From NCBI GenBank assembly GCA_964036045.1, contig OZ038381.1, positions 104,661,367 to 104,725,366 of the forward strand: a DNA stretch of 64,000 bases, written 5' to 3'. The position numbers and the translations under genes are program-made. The notes under the pieces were generated by a model, which was given only the letters and a program-made list of their open reading frames with translations, searched no databases and had not been told where the DNA came from. Below, in pieces: positions 31,228 to 41,336 of the stretch. The DNA is from Eutreptiella sp. 'Long Island Sound 2002' (Eukaryota > Euglenozoa > Euglenophyceae > Eutreptiales > Eutreptiaceae). The stretch's first letter is position 1; every line of letters starts with the position of its first letter.

Positions 31228-32062
31228 AGGGTGCTACGTGCAAAAAAGCAGGTTGTAGGGGCACACAGATCACGAGAACAAAATCTACAGCATGCGTATG
31301 CATGAAAATGTGCCATTTCTCGTGACAAAACCCCCCGAAATGGCCATTTTTGGACAAGAATTGAGTTTTTGGGCTTCAGACTAGCAGTTGAAGACCCCCC
31401 CCTATTTCAGGTTGCTGGATGCAAAAAGGCAGGTTGTAGGCATACAAAAACCAGGAAAACACAACTTACAGCACGCCTATGCACGAAAATGTGCCATTGT
31501 TCATGAAAAACCGGCCAAGAATGGCCGTTTTTTGATCAAAAGTGAGTTTTTTGCCTTCAGACAAGCAGTTGAAGACCCTCCCCCCCTATTATGAGGGTTC
31601 TGGATGACAAAAAGCTGGTTGTAGGCATACACAGATCACGAAAACACAGTTTAAAGCATGTGTATGCACGAATATTTGCCATTTTTCATGAAAAAACGGG
31701 GAAAATTGGCCGGTTTTTGCTCAAAAACTGAGTTTTTGGCCTCAGACAAACACTTGAACCGCCCCCCCCCCCATCGTGACGGTGCTGGAAGCAAAAAAGC
31801 AGGTTCTAAGGGCACGCAGATCAGAAAAACACAATTTACAGCAAGTGTATGCACCAAAATGTGCCATTTGTCATCAAACAAACAGCACAAATGGCCGTTT
31901 TTTGCTCAAAACTGAAGTTTTCCGGCTTCAGATAAGCAGTCGAAGACCTTCCCTCCCCTTTTTTGAGGGTGCTGGGTGCAGAAGGGCGTGTTGCATGGAC
32001 ACACAGACTGCCCCAACACAATTTACAGCATGGTAACTACTTAAAAGTGTGCTTTTTTCATG
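31228..32062 (+). repeat. Second satellite, ~186-bp unit, five copies
   Basis: Units start at about 31230, 31412, 31599, 31783 and 31969. Each reads roughly GCTGGATGCAAAAAGCAGGT, then a stretch with ACAGCATG-TATGCACGAAAA, a TGCCATTTTTCATGAAAA segment, GAGTTTTT-GGCTTCAGACA, and a run of Cs. The sequence is unrelated to the 184-bp satellite but has nearly the same period. Units differ considerably from one another. Confidence 0.75.
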
Positions 32063-32290
32063 GTGCAGTTTTCGGATTTTCGGACGTCATAAAATCCCAT
32101 GTGCAGCACAACAGGGCAACATAGCACTGCGCCAAGGACACAGCGTCACAGCAGAAGACAGGGAAAGGCGGCACAGAAAAACCAGAAGAAACTGAATAAC
32201 AGAACCCAGAGCAACAAAGCACACCACAGCAGGACGCAGCACCAAGCGGCACAACACTGCAACACCAGCACACAACAGCGCAACGCGGCA
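32063..32290 (+). repeat. T-depleted CA/GCA-rich tract (left side of element 4)
   Basis: From about 32095 the plus strand is made mostly of A, C and G with very little T, built from degenerate CACAACA, GCAGCAC and AACAGC words. The same kind of sequence resumes at 62817, so element 4 inserted into one continuous tract. Confidence 0.6.
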
Positions 32291-32294
32291 CACC

Positions 32295-32559
32295 TCTTAT
32301 GGTTTCGAGCAGCAGCAGCGCAGCGAGCGCCCAAGTCGCAATCGCACTGCAGTCTGCACATACATATGAAGCATCCAGATGCCAGTTGCTGTGAACCAAG
32401 TGTTTTATAATACTTCGATATCGTTAAACAGGGCTTTTGTCTTCGAATTTTTGAAATGGGTACTGTTTGGTGCTCCGCCTACAGATCCTGCGCAGAAAGG
32501 GGTTCGTTGTATTTTGGGATTTTTGAGAAACAAGACAGTTCCCAGGTCAAACCACAACA
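32295..32559 (+). repeat. Element 4, 5' LTR
   Basis: Aligns to 62547-62810. Conserved stretches include GAGCAGCAGCAGCGCAGCGA and CATACATATGAAGCATC. The first bases (TCTTATGG) have lost the TG seen in the partner (TGTTACAG). The end …CCACAACA is kept. Confidence 0.8.
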
Positions 32560-32561
32560 AG

Positions 32562-32571
32562 TGGTAGCCAG
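32562..32571 (+). promoter_or_regulatory. Element 4 candidate primer-binding site
   Basis: TGGTAGCCAG two bases after the LTR end. It begins like the initiator-Met sites of elements 1 to 3 but diverges after seven bases. Confidence 0.4.
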
Positions 32572-32645
32572 TTAGGTGGCAGGGAAATCATTATGGTCCA
32601 CTACTGCGTTACAATCTCCGACGCGGTCTTTGATTTCAACTTGAA

Positions 32646-33281
32646 ATGAAGCGACCTTTTGACGACGCAGCTATGCTGCACTTTATTCGACATTGCTTGT
32701 TTCGATCCCACTCGCCGTTGCACCACGAATTTTCGAGTTTGCTAGATACGTTCATCGCAGAGCGCATCACAAGTCGAGAAAGCGAGTGGTTTCCATGCAT
32801 ATCTCGTGATCTTCACAGCTTGTCGCAGAAGCTTGCAGAAGTTCCAACCAAGCTCATCGAATTGGAGCAGCGCATCGATGCGTTGCAGATATCAGCAGCA
32901 AAGGCCACTGTGGCAACTGTTCACAGAGTCGACACATTGCAGTCTTCGACGGAGGATGCAACATCAGCAGCAGTAAGTGAACTTCCAAGACTGGATCATG
33001 AACGTTCGCAAAGTTGCGACCTTCTCAACGAGTTTGCACAATTTTTGAGCCAACAACCTTGGAATCACTCCCAGTTTCCACCGCAATACCCTCACCCACA
33101 ACCACCTTCTTTGAGCTATCCACCCTATTCGCCATCGAACAACCAGCCGCCTCAACATTACCCACTGCATCAACCACCTCTACAAGCACCTTCCTTTGAT
33201 CCGTCGATGAATCAAGCCAATCTGATGAATATCATGAGTCCTCGCGCTCCAACGTTCCAGATCCTGGGTTCGTTGAGTTGA
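32646..33281 (+). pseudogene. Element 4 Gag-like N-terminal fragment
   Basis: First good frame after the 5' LTR. Helical N-terminal half (SLSQKLAEVPTKLIELEQR), then a Pro/Gln/Tyr-rich region (PQYPHPQPPSLSYPPYSP), an arrangement common in retroelement Gag proteins. It ends at a stop after ILGSLS. The next coding-like segment is in another phase, so frameshifts separate the pieces. Confidence 0.45.
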
Positions 33282-33294
33282 ACGCCTACGCAAA

Positions 33295-33851
33295 TTGATT
33301 CGATTATTTTCTGCGAAGCCAGGATCAGGAGAGGTTCGGACTTGGAAGGAGGATCTTATGCGAGCCTTCGTCCCTTCGGACAGCACTTCACCACTCCATC
33401 AAGCCACCACCATACCGTTTCTCCTCGAAGGCGACGCTGTCGAGTATTGTCACTGTTTGACAAAACACGTACAAGATGATTGGTTCGAGGTCATGCGTGT
33501 GTTGGGCCAGCGAGTCGATTGCATATCCCATGAGCCAGTGTACCTGTGAAGAATGTTCACCTTGCGAGAAAGTGAGTTCCCTCGACATGCCGACTAGTGA
33601 AGGAGTTTCGAACTTGCGTCATCAAGTCGAAGGTCAACACCAGTGACCTCCAGATGGGTTACGTCGTTAACTCTCAATTTGTGGAAGGGTTGTCGAATGA
33701 CGCTGTGCGCCGACAGTACATCGTCGAAGTCCGTTCCAGATGGTGCTCAGGGAGACCATTTGGCTTCTACACGCTAGTGGAGACGATTGCAGAGGCTTAC
33801 ATAGCAGCCGGCTATCAACTCAAGAGGTTCAGAAAGCGCCGAGACCGATAG
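33295..33851 (+). pseudogene. Element 4 Gag-like capsid fragments, frameshifted
   Basis: Two pieces in different phases. The first, 33295-33549, has RTWKEDLMRAFVPSD, IPFLLEGDAVEYCHCL and QDDWFEVMRVLGQR, the usual layout of a Ty3-type capsid helical core. The second is 33597-33851, with MGYVVNSQFVEGLSNDAVR and FYTLVETIAEAYIAAGY. The order and spacing fit a retroelement capsid broken by indels. No zinc knuckle is seen. Confidence 0.5.
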
Positions 33852-34013
33852 GAGACACCACGGGTGCTGCGGTGTTGAGACCCCTGCCTGTGATGGTTCC
33901 GCCAACTTGGACTTCAACAATGTTTCCTTCAAGTCCTATGCCAACACCGCATGTCAATTATATGCCGACTCCAGCTGCGGCTCCAAGGGCTTCGGCTACG
34001 CTAGAGCCCATGC

Positions 34014-36482
34014 ATGTCGACACCATTGCAAAGCTTCAAGAAGAGCTACAGGCCTACATTGGCGAACGTCACATTGATCGGTTCAATCGCCAAGATGGTC
34101 GAGAAACTAAGTATAACCGCCCGTAGCAACTCACCACCTGTCTCATCACCCGTATCCGACTCTCCTCCACCACAAAACTTGCTCTCATCGCCTAGTTCCA
34201 AGCTCGAAGCCGCGTCCGCACTTCTGCTTTCTATCAACGCCGACACTAGTGATGCAAGCCTCTTTGTTGCTCCGACCGTGTCACCCAACGATTAGCCCGT
34301 ATCTTCCACTTCTTCCTTCTGATCGAAGGTTCCCGCTCCAACTGGCTTGCCCGAAAATGAAAACACTAGAAGTAGCGGCCATATGCCTACTCAAGAGGCC
34401 ATAAATTCTTCCCCGTCCACAATGACTCATACGAAGATGGTACCTACGATGGTGGTACCTACAATGATGGCAACGAGGACAATTTGTACGCCGCACAGAG
34501 TTGGTCGAGTCCACCGCCCTGCTACGATTCCGTTCGACGACGAGAACCGCTGTGGCAGCCATAGTATATGGAGCAATACAAACATGAGATCAACACTGTT
34601 GAGGAACTCCAGCACCTGGGCACATTCGGAATGAAGCCGGCCTATCGATTCGGCACGCACGAAGATGACCCACTCGCAAACGAGTATACCAAACTCGACC
34701 CGCAAGTGCTTGTCATCGCGTCGAGTGTCATTGCCGGTCAGCAACGAGGCCATCAATTCTCGAGCATGCGCCACGCGGTAGGGGTGTCGAAGACAAATAC
34801 CACCATTTACAATCTGCGTGACGTTGTCGACATGGAGAGCTACGCAAGACAGCGCCGTTCCCCTATGAGACGATGCGAAGCGCGCCTGACACATCCTTCG
34901 ACGAAAGTGGAACCCCTGGCAGCGCACCAAGCTGCCAATGGCACACGAAGATCGAAGTGGCCTGTCAGAAGTTTTGAAATGTTCTTGTGGACTGGAGAGA
35001 ATGCAACGAAGAACTGGACTGGGGAATCGGGAACAACCTCGTTGAGACCGACCTGCTCAACCAAAGTCGGATGCCTGAACCGCATGCATCCAGAGTTTTT
35101 CCAGGTTCTACGACCTGACCCATGTTACCGATGGAATACACCTGTTCTTCAAGTACCGACGTTTCTGGACAGTATCGAAGATGCGCCAGACGGCAACATC
35201 CGCTATTTCGATCCTTGAACTCATTGGAGACCTCCAGAAGGTGTGTCAAACGAATGACTGGTTATTCAAAGACCGAGCACGCTTTTTTGCGTATAAGGTC
35301 GACTTGCTTCTTCGATGACACCAATTTAGAAGCCTTCCAGGTACGACTCGACTCGGGTACAAACGAACCGGGGACCTCATGGTCCAGCTTGAAGAGTGCC
35401 ATCAAGTGGAACAGTCGACTGGTCCGTACGCCTACAATGCGGTCACACCAAGGGGCCCCAATCGATCTGGTCCAGCTGGCGACGATTTACCAGACTGGCC
35501 CTGGACACATCAGATACTACGACTTTGACAAGGAAATTCAAAGGGTTGCACGTCTCCATTTGACCAATGAAGCGTACCTCAACTTTTTCCTTTCGAAGAC
35601 GCCACTGATCTGACTAGACGCCTGGATACTTCGAAGTATCTCATGTCCCCTTTCAAAAGCGGATACGAAAACAAACAGTATTGGCGTCGAGAAGTCTCCT
35701 TTGGAAGGGATGTCTTTGTTGATGAACAGGAGGAGCTCGAGTCCAGCGGTTCGCCCGCAAGCGACCCTTTCCATCCGGAACCTGTCAACCACCGGTTCTG
35801 GCCGGCGGATTCGAACGTCTACCGACATGCCTTCGACGTGCTGATGTTCAAGCACCTCACGCCGATCCACGATGACTTCAAAGCTGCCCATCGACGCAAC
35901 GTCCACTGCCGGGACCAAATTCTCAAGGCAGTCATTGTCCACACAGCCTCGAGCCTTGTGACTGCAGAGGCGGTTCGATTCACTGTGCAGGACGCTCTCG
36001 CCGATGAACAATCTGTGCATCAACACCTCGGTTGACTCCAAGCAAACTCTGGAACAACCAGCCTCGAGATCATTGACTGATATGCCCTCGGTCCCGTAGT
36101 GGACGATGTCAGCGCCATCATCGTTGCTCGGAGAGTTTCAATCGCCGACACACCGTGGTGGCGAGTCGACACGCGGACTGGTCAATTTTACCACCGCAGT
36201 GCCGCTGGTACTGGTTCGAAGCAAACATACCGATGGACCACCGCCCGGAATGACGCGTTGTCCTTCGAGACCACCAATCGAGTGTTTTGTGATACCCTGT
36301 CATCTGGTAGCTGCCGAACCTTTTGGATTTCTTGACCACTAAATTGCAGAGATTGGGACTTGGACAGTTTCGAGCTCTTGCCCGTGAGCATGTCTTGGTA
36401 TTCCAGTACAAGTGCCCTGTCGACGGCCGGCCTGGCGATCCCAACCCTCGATTGATCAACCATCGATCTGGTATCCTGATAG
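34014..36482 (+). pseudogene. Element 4 decayed coding remnants
   Basis: Coding-like segments in mixed phases, for example 34568-35218 (VEELQHLGTFGMKPAYRFG) and 35643-36035 (RREVSFGRDVFVDEQEELES; DAFDVLMFKHLTPIHDDF). None shows RT, RNase H, integrase or protease motifs. They may belong to an element-specific second ORF. The region is cut by element 3 at 36483. Confidence 0.3.
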
Positions 36483-37196
36483 TAAGAAAAAGTTACTGCC
36501 TTGTCTTTCTTGGAGGGCTTGATCCAGGCCAAGCCCCCTTTAAAACCCTCTTGTTGATGCTAGGACTAATTTAAGTATTTTTGTCACTCTTTTGAAGCCT
36601 TTAGTACACTTGCTCAAAGTAACTAGGGTTATAACCCTAGCCCCCCCCCCATGAAGTTCACCCCTACCACTCACCTGAGCGGAGGTATCTTCCTTCATGG
36701 AGGATATACCGAAATATAATGGGCATTTCATGCTTTAGGCCTTGGAGGTTAAGCCTAGTGGTCTCCCACCCCAAGACCCCTATCCTCAATTGTTTCTACC
36801 ACTTATTGCGGTTCTACGTTTTCACTGTTTCTGAATTCAGTTGCTTGGCCAAGTCATATTCTGTGTCTGGCCTGACACCTATGCCCCACATTCCCAACCA
36901 GCACCATTACACCCAATAGAGTGCACCTGAAGTGCTTGATGCTATCTTTGAGGCTAGAGTCAGTCCAGTTTTCATATAAAATCTTTTGTATTATCCATTT
37001 GTGATTGAATCTTTGTGTATATACCTGCTTTGTCTATCTGCAGCCCTTCTGTGTTACACTGGATTTCAAACTATTCATTGATTCGATCCACATCCTGTTC
37101 TTGCTCTACTTGCTCCTTTGGTTTTGGGATTTCACCATCAAAAGCCTGCAGGATTTCATCAAAATCTATAGGGCACTAATCAGGGACATCTTTCCA
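36483..37196 (+). repeat. Element 3, 5' LTR
   Basis: Partner of 61209-61920, differing at about one in twenty positions. It starts TAAGAAAA and ends TTTCCA. The TATA position reads TTTAAAA (36539), changed from TATAAAA in the 3' copy, so this promoter may be weakened. Confidence 0.88.
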
Positions 37197-37206
37197 GTAG
37201 CAGAGG
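37197..37206 (+). promoter_or_regulatory. Element 3 primer-binding site, initiator tRNA-Met-like
   Basis: GTAGCAGAGG directly after the LTR, part of the TGGTAGCAGAG site. Confidence 0.65.
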
Positions 37207-37448
37207 TAAACCCTGAGAACCTTTCGAACCGACTCTGAGCAGAAGCACAAGAAAAACACACTGAACATGTCCTACGGAACCTGGCCGATCAGAAGTGTAC
37301 AAGTTCAACTATCTCACCCAGTGAGTGAACCGCCACTCAGAGCAGCATCTGGGTCTCAGGAAGATCCAGAGCACAGAAGGGCGAAACTAAACACACCCAG
37401 AACAATCCCATTAACCATGGAAACCTTAGCGGCCCATGGTGAAGACAG
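37207..37448 (+). other. Element 3 leader and first copy of the duplicated gag start
   Basis: The 62 bases 37387-37448, including ATGGAAACCTTAGCGGCCC at 37414, are repeated exactly at 38405-38466. In this copy the gag frame runs into the insert after 11 codons. Confidence 0.7.
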
Positions 37449-38404
37449 GTAGGTAGGTAGGTCGACTCGGGACTGGGGTTGCCCCGCAGGGGGGACTTAC
37501 CAAGGGGCTTTTGCTCACCCACCCACGGCCCTACTGCACGTGTCCCCACAAAGCGGCTCCCCCACATGGGGGAAGGGCGCGGTCGCCGCGAGCAGTACCC
37601 TACAGCGGGTTCTGCCCAGAGAGGTAACCCATGTTCCACCGAAGTCTCACATTCCTCTCCTTCGGGCGGATGATACGTGGGGGAGGGTCCCATCGCACAT
37701 CCTCATCAACCTCCGAATTCTGGGGCCCAGGGGCCGGGAGCCAGGCCAAAGGCCCTGTCCTGCAGGCACCCCCACCTGGGTTGGTTTTCAGTAGGCGTGA
37801 GGCGCCTTGAAGAAGCACGTGCTACGGGACTCGCATGCCGTGGCGCACACTCACGCCTCCTGACTCGGTCGAGCTTGCGCTCTCACGGGGGGCCGGGGGT
37901 TCGAAGTAGGTCGTTGTGGTTCGTTGGTCGGTCGTTTAACTGTTCGGCGTAGTTTGTTAATGTGGGTTGGTCGGTTGCGTGATGGTAGAGTCACGTTTTT
38001 GTTCTTGGGTATGGTCGTCGGCGGGCGTGGCGAACCACGGTGTCGCCAGCCCGTTGGACGCCGTTCCCGTTTCGACCCGTGCACGCCTCGCTGGTTTGGT
38101 GTTGGCTGGCTTGCGTGTGGTCTGTTTACGGTCAAGTGGCGGCTGCAGCTGCGGTGTGGTTGGTGGGTGGTTGTCTTGGCCGCCTCATGGTTGGCTTGGT
38201 TTGCGTGGGTTCGATCGCGCTGCTGCTGGTGGTCGTATTGCCGAATGTTGTTTGTGTAGCCGGCACGTCCGTGTCGGTGCTGGTTAGTTGCGTCTTGGTT
38301 TGTCGAAGTGTAGTGTTGTGTAGTTTGTCAACGTCGGTTGGTCGCGTTCGTAACGGTAGAGTTGCGGCGTTCTGCTGTGTTTGTGGGCATGGTCGTCGTC
38401 GACG
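37449..38404 (-). mobile_element. 956-bp insert flanked by 62-bp target duplications
   Basis: It sits between two identical 62-bp copies of the gag start. One end is the microsatellite GTAGGTAGGTAGG. Read on the minus strand this is a terminal (CCTA)n tail, as at the 3' end of many non-LTR retroposons. The other end (CATGGTCGTCGTCGACG) is plain. Inside, a G/T-rich segment (GTAGTTTGT-AA-GT-GGTTGGTCG then GGTAGAGT) occurs twice, near 37946 and 38316. A GGGTTCGAA word near 37900 may be a B-box relic. No RT was seen, so it is a SINE-like or truncated LINE-like copy. Confidence 0.55.
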
Positions 38405-38434
38405 CTAAACACACCCAGAACAATCCCATTAACC

Positions 38435-40456
38435 ATGGAAACCTTAGCGGCCCATGGTGAAGACAGCCTGCAAAGGCTCCGCAGGCGTGTTGAAGCTTCC
38501 ATCGCCCGGTCGGCTTGTTGAGCTTCGTCTTCTTCCGAACTTGGAGTTGGTCCTGAAGAACAAGAGGACCTACGAAGGAGGATGGACGAGTTCATGCTCC
38601 CCGAAGAGTACCACCTGTCCACCGTAGGAGTAGATGGAGAACTACCTCTTGATGCCCTCAGGTCGCCGCCCCAAACTGAGATGGGCTCCTTCCTCTATTC
38701 TGGGCCATCTACAGACATAGCGGACACAGTATCATTACCGAGACGACCGAGAGTACATGAACACCGGAGAGCAAGGCATCCAGACCTGCCAATAATGGAT
38801 GCACCTCACCCAGAGCCCACCCATGGGGCTCTGGATCGTACGGCCGAACTATTGGCCAAACTTCTATCCGGATCAGAAGACCCGGATGTGACAGCTCTGT
38901 CAGAGGCTGTCAAGGCAAAATTGGGTATCACTGAACCCTTACCCAAGCCAGCGCTACTCCCACCTTCACCAGGATTGAGCACGTTGGCTGATGATCTCAA
39001 AAGATCAAGGGTGTCCAGGTTGCTACCCAAGGTTACTTGCCCCAGCCCTTTTCATCCTCGCGCCAGGACAGTCCCTACTGCTGAACTACAGGACGTGCCG
39101 GTGACGGAGACTGAGAAAAGAGGGCTGTCAGCCCTGGCACCTCTTGCCGGCGTATCTCCTTCTCCTTCTGGCCTAACCCCAAGGGGTGGGAAGATGGGCA
39201 GACCTATTGCCCAGGCGAACATCCAGCTAGAACTGCCGGAGTTCGACCCGAAAAATTTGCCTGAATGGGCAGAATAATTTGCTGAGTTTCTTTTGCTCAC
39301 TGGCCAATCCCATGTGGATGTCGCCACCAAATGCTCCTTGCTGAAACGCTCCTGCAAAACAAAATTTTTGCAAAAACAGGTGAAACAGATTGGGAAAACC
39401 TGTTCAACCTGGGTAGATATACTCCAGAGGTTGGAGAAAACGTTCCCAGTCTATGAGACTGACCTCAGTGTGCGCACACAGATAGAGGAGCTACCTATGC
39501 TCCCTGAGTTTCCTTCCGCTGCGCGAATCTCTGAATACCTGTGCGACCTGGAGTATCTGTTTTCACGGATGAACGTATGCTCCTACGGAGCCACTGAGCC
39601 CCACCTGTGACTCATGAGTAAGATCCCCCAACGTACGTGGGATGACTGCCGCGCTACCTCTGAGAGGAAAAGCCGGACCCACTCGTACGACGAACTGGTG
39701 GACCTGCTGATTGAGCTGGCTCTTGAGAGGGGGAATGACTCCCAGGTTAGGAAATTCCTCAAGAAGCACTTGGGTCGGGGTGGTACCCCTACCCCCGAGC
39801 GTGGCGAAGGAAAAGGGCCTGAAAATCCCACTAACACCAACCAGGGAGGTGGTAAAGGGAGGGATAACCTACGTGCCATGAATGAGGTTAAACCTGATGC
39901 AGGTGCACCCCCTTTGTTCTACTGCAAACCTGTCAATGACAAGGGGCGGCCTTGTCATGCCCCTGACTACGATCAACGCAGTAGCTGTATGCTGCAGATG
40001 AAACGACAGCAGCATACCAAGGATGGGAAACCTGTGACCCATCAGGAACACTTCAGGTGTACCATCACCTGTGGCTATTGTGGCAAACATTGTCACTACG
40101 AAGATGAATGTCACATAAAGAAACGCGAGAGTGATAAACTCAGGCGGCAGCAGGCTCGACGCCAGAAGGCCCAAACACTCACCAAAAACCCTCAGAATGG
40201 GGAGAAGGGGGTAAAGGAGGTGGCAAGGGGGGTGGCAAAGGTGGACCCCCTAACCCCCAGAGGCGCTCATCAGCGCCTGTTGCTACACCCCCTCCTGCTA
40301 CCACACCCCCTCCTGCCGCAGGTGATCCCAAGAAGCGCCCAGAGGGGGATAACGCTACCCCTGAGGGGAATAACTCTAAGAAGAGGCGATTGGCCTGGAC
40401 TGGCCAGGTCCCTCATAGCTGCAGGGGTGGATGTCAAGTTCCCTGATGAGGAGTAG
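38435..40456 (+). pseudogene. Element 3 Gag with CCHC knuckle (in-frame stops)
   Basis: One phase from the ATG in the second duplicated copy to 40456, interrupted by TGA 38519, TAA 39275 and TGA 39608. The N-terminal region is Pro/Leu-rich. The capsid-like part includes LPEWAE then FAEFLLLTGQSHVDVATKC, and TWVDILQRLEKTFPVYETDL. A basic zinc-binding segment reads CTITCGYCGKHCHYEDECH, followed by a Lys/Arg-rich tail and a Gly/Lys/Pro linker. The TAA lies where Gln or Glu fits and the second TGA where Trp fits. The protease frame begins in another phase over a 26-nt overlap, so a frameshift between Gag and protease is likely. Confidence 0.75.
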
Positions 40457-41336
40457 GGGGGCGGCTCCGAAGAGGAGGACTTGGTTTTTCTGGATCGTCG
40501 TGAAAATCGGGGATCAAGTCTTTCGAGCGGTGCTTGACACCGGTGCAACACTTTCCATAGTGGCCCGGCGCTTGCTGAAGACTCTCAAGAAAACTAACAC
40601 CGTGGCCATAAGAGTAGGGGATGGGCGTACCATCCATTCCTTGGGAGGGGTCGATGTGACTATATGCCTGGGGGACGAAACCGTGACCCAACACTGCAGA
40701 GTGCTGGACACCGACGCCTTTGACATCGTGATTGGTACAGACTTCCTACGAAGAAACCCCCAGGTAAAAATGCTGTCTCTCCAGCGCCCCAATTCTTTGC
40801 ACTGCGACTTTGGCAGTGGGCTGTTCTCCGTACCTTTGGAGCTGTCAGGACGAAAAGAGTCTGGGCTGTGCTACGCATCCAAGACTAACTATCGTACTGA
40901 AAACTACCAATTGGCCCGTCACGTTCTTGAAAATGGACTGGCGGCCCTTCAGGTAAACCTGGATGAGATCCAGGTGGAATTGTTTGCGAGCCAACAACAG
41001 CACATCATGCAGTTGTGCTGCTCCAAACAACTGAACAATGCTTTCCGTTTCTTCTGGAAAGCAATGGGCCTAGCGTATGCTAACCCTCCCTTCTCCCTGC
41101 TCGCGAAGGTTCTAACCGAAATCGCTTATGAGGGAGGAAGGGTTGTCATGTGCACCCCCGACTGGGGCTGCTCTGGTGAACATGCGTACTGACGCCGTAT
41201 GCTAGATCGAATGACCGTGGGAAGAGTGCAACTCCCCGACGGCCCCGTCTATGTGCCTGAGGACTCAGACACAGCTATGCAGGCCCCTGAGTGGGCCAGT
41301 TTCCTGTCCATTGTTGATGGATCTCCCAATCCTGTA
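40431..41336 (+). pseudogene. Element 3 aspartic protease, cut by element 2
   Basis: Retropepsin motifs are clear: FRAVLDTGATLSIVARRLL with catalytic Asp, then VGDGRTIHSLGGVDVTI and FDIVIGTDFLRRNPQV. A TGA at 41190 interrupts the phase. The downstream linker (VQLPDGPVYVPEDSDTAMQ) runs to the insertion point. The frame resumes at 54605, exactly in register after one copy of CCTGTA is discounted. Confidence 0.85.

Noticed and set aside
36719-36919. Short frame in the element 3 LTR (also at 61318-61704)
   Set aside because: It is present only because both LTRs share the sequence; lengths differ between copies and no domain is seen.
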